Positions 1 to 9,619 of a stretch of 64,000 bases of DNA are shown here, piece by piece (positions within the stretch are counted from its first letter, which is position 1; each line of letters begins with the position of its first letter). The position numbers were made by a program, and so were the translations under genes. Source of the DNA: Lingula anatina. Taxonomy: Eukaryota; Brachiopoda; Lingulata; Lingulida; Lingulidae. Where the stretch lies: positions 1,263,679-1,327,678 of the forward strand of contig NW_019773847.1 of assembly GCF_001039355.2 (NCBI RefSeq), in the 5' to 3' direction. Under the pieces are notes generated by a model. It made no database searches and had not been told where the DNA came from. It saw only the letters and a list, made by a program, of their open reading frames with translations.

Positions 1-65
1 TTATTTTGAACCTGATCGCTCATATAGTTTCATAGTTTTTTGTTTATTTACTTAATAACACTTAC

Positions 66-3000
66 TTGTCGATGTAGTTCAGGAGAAGTGACACTGTCTC
101 GTTCATCAAAAGTTGCGCAATTCCCGAGATCAGAAAAACAATGCCTAAATTAAAGGGAAAATATCATTAGCAACTCCCCAAGAGAAATCAACTTGAGAGT
201 GCAAAATAAATGTTTTAAAATGTAATAACAGTTTCAGAATGCATTTCAGACCATGTCAACGCATTAACTTCATTATAAAATCTAGTTCTGTCGTTATCTG
301 TCTGTAACTGCCTGTCTCTATTCTGTAGTTACCAACCGATTTGCCACTCCTGCGCCGCTCGCACTTGATAAAGCCACGGTGGTGCAATGGTCAAGATAGG
401 GGCATATGCAAGAACATCAACAAAAGCAGTTCCTAAGATTAAAACACAATACACAGTGATAAAGAAAAGTACATTTATTGTTGACATTTAAACCTCAGTC
501 TATTCAAATGGTTATCAAAATATGACGCACCCCCAAAACAGAATGTGCTATGCCAAAGGTAAGAGTTATCAGTAAGTGTTTAAATAATATAACAATGAAT
601 TAAAAAGCCTGAATTGGTTGCCCTCGTGAAAAAAAGGCAGGTTGGTAAAGAACATCTTACCCAGACCGTGGAGAATGTAAGGATCACCAACAATCTTCAA
701 GTAAGCTTTCAGTGAAACAGATGTGTCCTCGAATTCTAACTGATCTCCTTTACTACCTGCTTTCTATGATAAAGTTAAGATGATTTAGATTTTTTAAATA
801 TTTCTACTTGGAAGATTATTGGTTTTAATTGTATATAGTATTTGCATTACAGGGTTTAATTAAACCAATACTTTACATTTAAATTGCTTTTCGAATTTCG
901 AGTTCATAAATCTTCTAAATCATTTAATGTGACCATCTTTTTATTATATTTTGCATATTTCGAAAATGTTTGAAAACCAGTGCCAATGGGAATATGACAT
1001 AAGGTAAAGATCACATCGAGTTGGCACAAATGATATTGTTCAATAATATCCTTACCTGTGACCAAACCACTAGCATACGGAAAACTGAAAAAAATAATGA
1101 AATAATAAATGTATCATGAAATTAATGAGAACAGATGTATGCAATTCCAAAGAGAGATACCAGCGCCATATCTATACATCAATGATTAATTTGCATATTT
1201 TTTTACTTTACAAAAGATTTTGGGTTCTTTATTTATGTGAATCTATTAGGAGTGTCAACAAATACATATATATGCAGTATATATCGGTTCTACTTACCAC
1301 CATCGAAAACTTTAAATCCCGTTAAGAATAAGAAGGGCGCACGACGACCGAGTGGCTGATATGTACTACTACCAAGAACGTAACCTCCTAAAACGAAGCA
1401 AACCCGTGTTCTGGCTTAAAATCTAAACACTTAAGGTAGTAATGATAATACTGATCGAGTTTAATAAAATGGCAGTTGAATCTTTGGTCGCCAATTTTAT
1501 TTTGCAGAAACAAGAGAAAACAGCATCAGTAAACAACGTGTCTATGCTTACCAAGCATTCCCACGGCATATCCACCAAAAGCTGTTGCGGTAGCTTTTGA
1601 TCTCTCGACTTCGTTGTCATATGTTATTGTTAACATCGTAAGAGCTATATGAAAAAAAAATAACGTTAATCTAGTCATAAGGACTTTTCAAAGCATCGTG
1701 GTTTGGCAATGTCTCTGTAAGTTGGCATAGAACTTAAATCATCTGTATGCTTGTTTATTACTTGAAGAAACTATTATTCTACCCTCTGAACACAGGGTGC
1801 GCTAGTAGTCTGTTACAAAATTATTGTGTACTTTAATTCTACTATTTAAGAGGCCTCTGATAAGAGAAGTTGTTATTATTCCTCCAGCTCATGCACTGTG
1901 CTTCAAATGACAATAGTAAAGATTTCCATTGACTCCGATGAAAAGCACTTTATAAGAACACATCCAAACGGACCGGTCATCAATTATTCGAAAACACTTT
2001 TAAAATCTCTATTTATATACCTGCAACTCCACTTATACTAGATCCAATCCCTTGAACAACACGAGCTAGGACAAGCAATGGGAAAGGCTTGGCAAATGCA
2101 AACACTAGAACGAAGATTTAATATTGAATATTAAACGGCCATCTCACAACTGCGCGGAGGAGTAAAAGAAAAAAACGAACGAGCAAAATAAAAATAATGA
2201 TTACTTAAAGTGCTTAGAATTAGACAGATGACTTTATAAATGTCGATAATTTGTCAGATTCCGTTACCACCTCACCACGGCTTGTAGGCACGGTGCAACA
2301 AAAGACAATTCAAAGATCCTCCTTAAACGGAATGATATAAATAAATACTCACATAGCGTTGACAACGCATCCAGAACAGCTCCGAGTAGCAATGGATTTT
2401 TGTAACCAAAACTGGGAAGAAGGATAAAATATTTTGTCCAGCAAAAAAAGAAATATAGTGTTGTTGAACGTTTCTTCTTATTTGGTAACCGAAATATAAT
2501 ATGTGCTTTTAATAATAAATAACAACTTTTCGTTTTGGTCGAAAAACGGATTTTCCTGGGGTAAACGACGATTTTCCCATACTTACCATGGGCTAATGAA
2601 TCCATTCCAACATTCAAAGCACAGTTAGTCCATTTTTTTTCTAAAAAAGTTTTTTTTTTTGTCATAGTCTCTTAAGAAATTATTACGGAGGTATAATAAC
2701 CATCTATGAAGGCAAGCGGTTTACTGATATGGCATGCACACAATCGAGAATAATTGCGATAACCGCTGTTTTGGTGGACAAGTGGAATTTATTATATATC
2801 TATGAAGCCATTCAGAATGAGAAGATCCGAGTGCTAACTGGTCAGCGGCCTAAATATGGCAGACCTACATAAAAATATGGCGGACCTACATCGCTTAATC
2901 CTGTAATGGTCTCTCCGCCTCTCACACACCTCCCCACGCGTCGTCCCTCGACCGATCTAATTGAGACAAGATTTAATTACTGTGCTCCTGCAGGGACGTG

Positions 3001-4175
3001 AATTACAGGATTAAGCGGTCTTCCTTTCATGCAGGTCCGCCATATTTAGGCTAGCACTCGGCTCATCGCATACTGAATTAAAACAACGACACTCATAAAA
3101 TATTTAAATAAAATTAAATAACATGTTTTGTCCTCTTACCTGTCAATAAATACACCTGAAATTGGTCTGCATAATATTTCAGTAAAATATTTTACACCTA
3201 ATATAACCCCAGCTTGCACGGCGTACTTCTTAAAATTCGTGGCGCTTTGCGTTGTAGGCGTTATACAACTATCACTAGTAGCATCTTCGGAGAGCAGACA
3301 AGGCATTATTGGTTCTGAAATTGATGCAGGGATAATCACTTGTTCGTTTGATTTATTCATATCTCAGTGACGAAAAATAAAGTTATATATCTCTACCGGT
3401 AAAACTTTAGCAGAGATTAAAAACTTAGTCAAAAGTAAAAAGTCAGAAGTTACTACTATGTACTACTATATATATATTGACACGATATTGGCATAATACA
3501 TTGATACAGTAAGTATAAAACTATGTTAAACGTAGAGCGCTACTTAACTGATATTACATCATGGAAGATCAGCAATGCCTTATCACGGCTAAGAACTTTC
3601 GTGATTTGAAAATCGAGAGGGGTTGACATCAAAATATAGATCCCGAATTTATATAGGCCTATTGTGATTACTGCTGCAATGCTTGTAAAGAAGCAAACAT
3701 GAGTACATAAAGGCGTGGTTTGTCTTGAGCACAGCTGACTCTTTTCGTCTCACTTCACCAACTCCCAGCAGGTCAATTCTGTAGTTTTCCATCTCATTTA
3801 TTACTTGTGCTAACTTACCTGTTTGGTAAAGTGTGCATACATTCCAGCACGCTACCTTTACCTTTTTCTTTCTTTTCAGGAGGTCTGCTGTCGGATTATC
3901 AGCTTCTTTACGGGTTTAGCAGGCAACCTTAATAAAGTCAGTTTCCCGGCTAGCTTGTCCTCAGCCAACACCTACTGCATTTGCTAGGCTTCAGTTTCTG
4001 TAACTAGCTTACCTAATGTTGCCGATAGCGCTGTCTCTTGGGCACAGACAACAAATACTACTGCCACTACTAAGGCTTTTGATCGTAGAATCGAGGGCTG
4101 CCATTCTGAAGACGGCCTTTTCTCCACAAAATCCTCTGATGTGGATGCTTTCTCAAATATTTTACCTTGTTTCAT
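66..4175 (-). CDS. SLC18-like vesicular amine transporter (MFS), 3' end beyond window
   Basis: Exons in coding order: 4175-4013, 3362-3140, 2411-2353, 2104-2021, 1644-1552, 1387-1298, 1084-1056, 763-661, 432-337, 144-66. All splice in frame to 339 residues, and the gene runs off the left edge. Residues 35-54 form a first membrane span. A Cys/Ser-rich loop follows, then a second span ending GVFID, then FGYKNP, LARVVQGIGSS, a YDNEVERSKA stretch, AFGGYAVGML and DPYIL. This order and spacing match the vesicular monoamine/acetylcholine transporter family, which exchanges protons for amines in secretory vesicles. By eye, Glu47 sits where the family usually has the substrate-binding Asp in TM1. The 29-bp exon (1084-1056) is a microexon that is required to keep frame. 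The family is well supported; the substrate and the choice between the A and B1 subfamilies are not. The introns carry repeats. Confidence 0.82.
2510..2825. repeat. Diverged copy of the TTAA-flanked MITE family
   Basis: This segment, in an intron of the SLC18-like gene, resembles the elements at 13412-13737 and 54716-55064. Shared parts include the MDSL-like stretch near 2610, the cttacc..aatgaatcca motif and a tract of T residues. Clear terminal repeats are not visible, so this is an old or truncated member. Confidence 0.6.
2811..3077. repeat. Foldback (inverted-repeat) element
   Basis: The left arm (attcagaatgag, then ccgagtgcta, then taaatatggc.gacctacat) returns inverted at the right end (gcaggtccgccatattta, tagcactcgg, catactgaat). 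Inside it a second inverted pair, cgcttaatcctgtaat and attacaggattaagcg, flanks a GC-richer loop. The piece could fold into a long hairpin and looks like a non-autonomous foldback/MITE. It lies in the same intron as the diverged MITE copy. Confidence 0.7.
3715..3905 (-). mobile_element. Non-LTR retrotransposon endonuclease fragment
   Basis: The minus strand reads VACWNVCTLYQTGKLAQV, followed by a stretch ending DLLGVGEVRR. This is the conserved start of the apurinic-like endonuclease of LINE elements (WNVRTL...GKL...DILGISEVR). Only this fragment remains. It sits in the first intron of the SLC18-like gene, in the same orientation as the gene. Confidence 0.75.
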
Positions 4176-4275
4176 GATGAAATAATGCCAAAACTGAATA
4201 AAAGTAGTATTTCCAGTTCAGGTGTTTCGGGTCACAGGAGGAGGGTGAAGTGCGGTTGTATGCAGCTTGCCTAAT

Positions 4276-4556
4276 CAGGGCCGTAGCCTGAGCAAAATGC
4301 CAGGGGGGGCAGTAAGCGGACACGAGGGGGCGAAGCCTCCGACGGGGGAGGTTGTGGGAGGGGGTGTCCCCCTCCCACGATTGTTGAATGATTGTCTAGT
4401 GGCCATGAGTGCATTTTCTCACAGAATTGATACCAACTTTGCAATTATTTTTTTACCTTTGCGATTATTATTTATTTATTTATTTATTTTTTTGCACCTC
4501 AAATCCCAGGGGGGGGGCAGCTGCCCCCCATGCCCCCCCCGGAGGCTACGGCCCTG
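4276..4556. mobile_element. hAT-like MITE with CAGGGCCGTAGCC termini
   Basis: The element starts CAGGGCCGTAGCCT and ends AGGCTACGGCCCTG, an inverted pair, and has G-runs and C-runs next to the ends. CAGGG termini are typical of hAT elements. No convincing 8-bp target duplication is visible. The element is 281 bp and codes for nothing recognisable. Confidence 0.75.
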
Positions 4557-4867
4557 ATAATAGATTGCGGAATCTTTCTGTCTATAGCCGTATGCCGTGT
4601 CCACAGAGCCACCCGAGCTAGAGTATTGGCCCTATATACTAAGTGCAACTGTCTGTGCTCTGAAACAAAGGTGGATTAAGATGTGAAAAAAAAACAAAAA
4701 AAAAAAACAGCTGTTGGGGAATTCCAACTAAACTGTGATATATAATTTCACAACATTCCTTTTGTTAGGGGAAACCAGTGCCAAAGGTTACGCCTGACAT
4801 ACGGATGCGGATTGATGAGTCTGTATGTAGCCTACCGGCGGTAATGCACCGATATAGTGGCACGCGT
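4557..4867. other. Short unassigned spacer
   Basis: AT-rich sequence with A-tracts near 4690. I see no gene or recognisable repeat between the hAT-like MITE and the composite LTR-derived element. Confidence 0.5.
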
Positions 4868-5312
4868 TGTAATAACCAGCCGGTGGTTATACACACCTTC
4901 TTAGAGTTACTTTTTCACCAATAAGTCAACTGAGGCAGGCAGGAATAGTTTACTGCTACATGATTTATTCAACCGACTGAAGACTCAGGTCTCTTCTACC
5001 ATCTCTCTCTGTGGTATCTATAACTCCCTGTCACTGCTTTTATACATGAACTCCATTTACATTTTAAATTAACTTCTGTGATTGACATGCGACATGCCAT
5101 GCCTTAAGACCTTAAAATTTAATTGTGGGTACAATTTGCATTAACGAATATGTAAATGACATATATGGAAATTAGCTCTCAATACTATTAATAGTTCAAC
5201 GCATGCAAACTGTCATGTCTATATACATTTGAATAATTAAAACTCTAACAAATATGCATATCTCAGTATGCAAATTTGGAAGACAATCAGTACTAATTAA
5301 CGGTTCACTACA
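4868..5312 (-). repeat. LTR (3' LTR in minus orientation) with adjacent polypurine tract
   Basis: Read on the minus strand, the LTR begins TGTAGTGAACC and ends GGTTATTACA, giving 445 bp with TG..CA ends. Just upstream on that strand, at about 5313-5335, is the purine-rich run aaaaaaagggagata, the expected primer site for plus-strand synthesis. The second, truncated LTR end is at 7121-7270 in the opposite orientation. Confidence 0.75.
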
Positions 5313-5866
5313 CATATCTCCCTTTTTTTACCGAAAACAAAATTAAGGAACTTAATTTTTTTTTAACCTACTGCACCGACTCCTATTTATACACTGTAAT
5401 TGATAGAGTGTTAAGCTATAATACAAGGTACATGAACATCTTTTAATCAAATTTAACCAAGATTTAACAGTTTCAAAAATAATAAAACAATTTTAGCTTA
5501 ACATAAGCATTAAAGGACTTTTAAACATACTTTAGCTTTGCATAGACATTCACACCCATTAAAAAATATAATTATAAGACTGCTTTATACATGTTACTCA
5601 AATCAAATCAAATCAATATTTAGTACACATTTAACAACCTAAGAACTTATCTTTCACAAAGGGTATGCATTTTAAAAAAATCAAATGCAAATAAAGAAAA
5701 ATGTGACATACAATAATTAACAGAAAATTTTATGAAAAACAATCTTTGGACAATTTACTAACCTTATTGAAAAAAAAATTCCAGTGAAGTGGATACCTCC
5801 ATTTTTCTATACATTGATGAAAAGAAAAAATAATTATTAAAAATTACTCATGGACAACTTATCTCA

Positions 5867-6613
5867 TTAAAAAAAATGCCTTAGTTTGCAATGAGGTGGG
5901 TACCTCCATTTCTCTGTACCTTTCAAGTTCAAGTTAAGTTTTTCAGTTCTTTCTAACGCATCAAGCAAGTCATCTGTTTTATTCCCTTGTTTTTCATTTC
6001 TGTCTTTATCCTTGTAATAAGCAAGTATATTCAAATTCACCATATCATTGTCCCTTTCCTCAGTACGCAGCTCAATCCTTTCCTTCACTTGTTCGTCATT
6101 TTCTTCATTGTCCTTATGGTAACACACGTTTTCAATTAGTTTGGTCTTATTGGTGGCCATTTCCTCAACACGCAGCATTTCAACATCAGGGGTTTTCATC
6201 ATCTTATCACAGGGAAACTTCATCATCTTATCATCAGTAGACTTCAACGGTTCAGCATCACTGGGCGACAACCTCTCTTCATCAGGGAACGGCAACATTT
6301 CTGCATCAGGGAAATTTAATACATCAGAATCACCACTGGTCATAAGGGGTTTCAAAATCTCAAATTCGGGAGATTTTGCTTTGTCAGCAACGTCACTGAC
6401 CACATTATTGTTGCCTCCATCGGGGAGCTGCAACATCTCGGCACCAGGGAATTCTTCTTTTGCAGATTTGTTAGCAACGCCGCTGATCACAACCTCATTG
6501 CTCCGGATCCCCTCTCTAACTTCTTTCCCTATTGCAGTCTCTTCATCACAGCTGTCATCATCCACTGAGCTTCTCTGCCGGTGATTTGTTACAACTGTAA
6601 CAAAGTAGGGCAC
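5867..6613 (-). CDS. 248-aa open frame inside the composite retroelement, function unknown
   Basis: This is an uninterrupted acidic frame with a degenerate internal repeat around residues 75-150 (DAEMLPFPDEE, DDKMMKFPCDKMM and similar). I do not recognise a family. It lies between the polypurine tract of the left LTR and the gag/pol remnant of the right half. Its first residues are simply the antisense of the zinc knuckle at 6575-6670, so the start cannot be native. It could be a third ORF of the element or a chance frame kept open by repeat structure. Confidence 0.3.
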   Translation of the reverse strand: MPYFVTVVTNHRQRSSVDDDSCDEETAIGKEVREGIRSNEVVISGVANKSAKEEFPGAEMLQLPDGGNNNVVSDVADKAKSPEFEILKPLMTSGDSDVLNFPDAEMLPFPDEERLSPSDAEPLKSTDDKMMKFPCDKMMKTPDVEMLRVEEMATNKTKLIENVCYHKDNEENDEQVKERIELRTEERDNDMVNLNILAYYKDKDRNEKQGNKTDDLLDALERTEKLNLNLKGTEKWRYPPHCKLRHFF

Positions 6614-7176
6614 TCAAAGAGAGAATGCCGGCAGCTGACAACATTAAAAAATAAGAAGTCTTTAAACTAGACGTGGCGGGTACAGAGGCACTTTCAATCA
6701 GTAGATTAGCGGTAGTTTGAGGTCTTAGTGGAATACGGTGTAGGGCCCTGATTGATTCTGGTGCATGCTGTACCTGCCTTCGCCTCGACATTTTCAAAAA
6801 AGTGTGCGAAGCCACGGGAAGAAGAACGGTGCTGGAGAAAACAAACGAGATTTTTAGCGTCTCAGGGGAGAAGCTAGATGTTAAAGGACGAACGAAAGTC
6901 AAAATTGATGGCGCGACATATTGCGACGTGGTAGTGGTCGACGGTATTAACCACGAGATGATTATCGGTATTGATGCTCTGCGCGAGGGACACGCGACCG
7001 TAGATTGCCCGCGTAAAATTATGCGCCTGTTCAATAAAGATTGGCCATTGAAAGAGTACAATGGGCCAGATCGCGTCGCGGAGATCATAGAGGTACCGCC
7101 GCCGTCAGGGAACGCGGAGATAGATAACACAGAGAGAGATGGTAGAAGAGACCTGAGTCTTCAGTCCGTTGAATAA
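6575..7176 (+). pseudogene. Gag zinc knuckle and retropepsin remnant
   Basis: 6575-6670 encodes a CCHC knuckle (CYNCNKVGHSKREC, pattern C-x2-C-x4-H-x4-C) and then a stop. From 6745 a second frame reads ALIDSGACCTCLRL, the Asp-Ser-Gly active-site motif of a retroelement aspartic protease, and continues open to 7176 with a GIDALR segment near its end. Stops and a frame change separate the two parts. Reverse transcriptase and integrase are absent, and the protease frame runs into LTR sequence at about 7121, so this is a dead internal deletion product. Confidence 0.75.
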
Positions 7177-7270
7177 ATCATGTAGCAGTAAACTATTCCT
7201 GCCTGTCTCAGTTGACTTACTAGTGAAAAAAAAATCATAGAAAGTGTATAACCACCGACTGGTTATTACA

Positions 7271-8760
7271 GCGTGCAAAACACAGGCTGCCTTACTTTCT
7301 GATACGCCATCGCCATGTCATTTTGCAATTATCTTCAGATTTGTTATATACCAGCACATAAGGGGATTAAGAGAGGAGGAGAAAGATGTCGGGGAATCTA
7401 TTGTCTTAATGCCTGAGTGTACATTTTTTTCACTCCTCCCCTTCAATCTTCCGATGAACTTACAGATAATACCTAATGTTGGCGGGATGAATTATCCGAT
7501 GTTTTTGATATCATAAGAGAAACCCCCAGATTAAATACAAGTAGGTGGACTGTAGAATAAACCTCCAGATTTATCGATTTAGTCTTTAAATTAAATTATC
7601 ATTACTTATACCTGGGCCTGCTTGTCCAAGTGTGACCAAGGTGCATTTTGCGTGATGTCCATATCATTTGTCAATTTAATGACTTTCTCAAGTATTAAAG
7701 TGCATTTATATTTATATTTAAAAGAGACAAGAGACCCTACTGGTATTTATGCATGTAAGGTACATGTATGTTTACACGTACAAAAATATTAGGTGCGCGT
7801 TATTAATGCAGAGTTGGAAAATATGTATCTGTGAATACTAAAATAAATCTGAACGTTTTCATATTTCAATTCTTTTATTCTTGGCAATAGCTTTCCATTC
7901 ATGTGTTGTGGAACAATAAAATAAAGTTTATCTATTCATATTGATACTAAAGGAATATACAATGTAATTCAATGAACTTAAACAGTATCATAAAATGCTG
8001 ACCTCTTTCTTCTCCCAAATCCTTCGATATTTCGCTCTAATTTACACGAAGTCGCAGCAAAGACCTTTGGCTATCTCGGATGATTCGTTTGTGCTTATCT
8101 TGGAAAGAGCTCTCTTCAAAGGAAGGTTGATTAACTTGTTGAACTGACGTCAGAGGGGACAGGATGGGATGCCCAAAGTGAGAAGGACATCCAGTTCTCT
8201 TCTGTAATTGTACATTACAGATATTTTGCACTGTTGATCATCTTATGTATTTGCATCATCAGTCGTGGTTCTATTTTGTGCATGCATAAGAAGAAGGGGA
8301 TGCTGGAAACTTCAATGTTGACATTCTGATTTGCGGTTCTAAGCTTGACCACAACCGAGATCGGGCCAGTCTCTGCTGGTAGTGCGGCCACGCTTTGCAG
8401 TTTATCTTTGCATATTTGTTGCTTTTTGGTTACCTGATGTTTGAGCACATGGCTTTCAGAAGTAAGTATGTAAGTTGTATAAAGTGATGGTATGTGAATA
8501 TATAGCCTAAGTTAACGTAGCACGAGTGTATGTGTTAGCACTTCGGTTTCTACATGAAATATACTGGCTGTTCTAACGCATGAAAGCAACCGGCTCAAAA
8601 AGTATAAAATGAGAACCAGCTTGTACATCCACCATGATACAGGAGCTCTTAAATTTTTATCTTGCCTCTCGTCTCCTCAAATTGCACCCCCTGTAATGCC
8701 AACCAGGATGCTATGACATGGATATCATTTACATATGGTTTCATTTTGCAGCAGTAGAAT
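7271..8760. promoter_or_regulatory. Upstream region of the zinc-finger gene
   Basis: No coding sequence is recognised. The sequence just before the first coding ATG (8761) reads ttttgcag then CAGTAGAAT, a good splice acceptor. A 5' untranslated exon and the promoter therefore probably lie further upstream in this interval. I could not place a transcription start. Confidence 0.35.
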
Positions 8761-9588
8761 ATGGAAGATAGGGCTTCTATCCAGGAAAGAATGGGACTGC
8801 AGTTCCTTCTAGGAAAGGCTGTTGTGGCTGCATTGAAAAACATATCATTTACTAGCCATGCCCATATCACAGGAACACTCACAGTTGACATAGACAGAGA
8901 TGTGACTGTTGTGAAAGTTGATGAGTCACTCACCTCACAGCATAATCAAACTGCTCTTTCTAATGGAGAAAATGGCATTGACTTGGTCATAGGTCAACAT
9001 GGCAATGCTGATACTTTGCTGAAACCTATCAATGAGTATAGAGTACACAACACAACACAAGAAGGCTCTTTGTTCATTTCATCAGACCAACATCTGTTCC
9101 AAACAGAATTCCCAATAGCAATGGAGTCTACTAATATGCCTTGTAAACAAGTTGAAAAAACAGAAAGGAATAATCTTATTGATGAGTTAGATGTAAACAT
9201 TGAGAATGAACATAATGGCATAGTTGGTTTCTCCGACATTAATTTCACAGCAACAAAAAAATCTTCTCGATTGTCAAACCTCCAAAGTGCAAGCTTGACT
9301 GAAACTGTAGATTCAGATAACTCTGAACCCTCTGGCTTAACAGACACCAAGACATTGGTACAAGAAAATAAAGATGAATTCATACAACAACTGATCTCTT
9401 ATGCAAAAGAATCTGGTATCTCTAAGACAGTGGAGAAGTTGATCCAGCATGTAGAAACAGCAGGTAGTGGTTCCAGAAAAGAACAGGGAGATACTGGAGT
9501 GAAACAAGAGGTCAACGAGAGTGACCATGATGTGTATAGTCCTGAGGAGGTGACTGATGAAGGGTGAGTACAACATTAAATCCGTCTA

Positions 9589-9619
<31 letters not shown>

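Larger units (their letters stand above)
4868..7270. mobile_element. Palindromic composite element derived from an LTR retrotransposon
   Basis: Both outer ends are the same LTR terminus pointing outwards. The left end starts TGTAATAACC and the right end finishes GGTTATTACA; about 150 bp of inverted similarity runs inward (4868-5022 and 7121-7270). GCGT immediately flanks both ends, a candidate 4-bp target duplication. The left half holds a full LTR and polypurine tract in minus orientation. The right half holds plus-strand gag/pol remnants fused into the middle of a second LTR. The flanking bases are themselves partly inverted (gcacgc/gcgtgc), so the duplication is not certain. Confidence 0.7.

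Noticed and set aside
6141-6584. 147-aa plus-strand Ser-rich frame
   Set aside because: It is the shadow of the repeat-containing minus-strand frame in the same element; no motif supports it.
6558-7130. 190-aa minus-strand frame
   Set aside because: It is antisense to the zinc knuckle and retropepsin remnant, which have clear conserved motifs on the plus strand.
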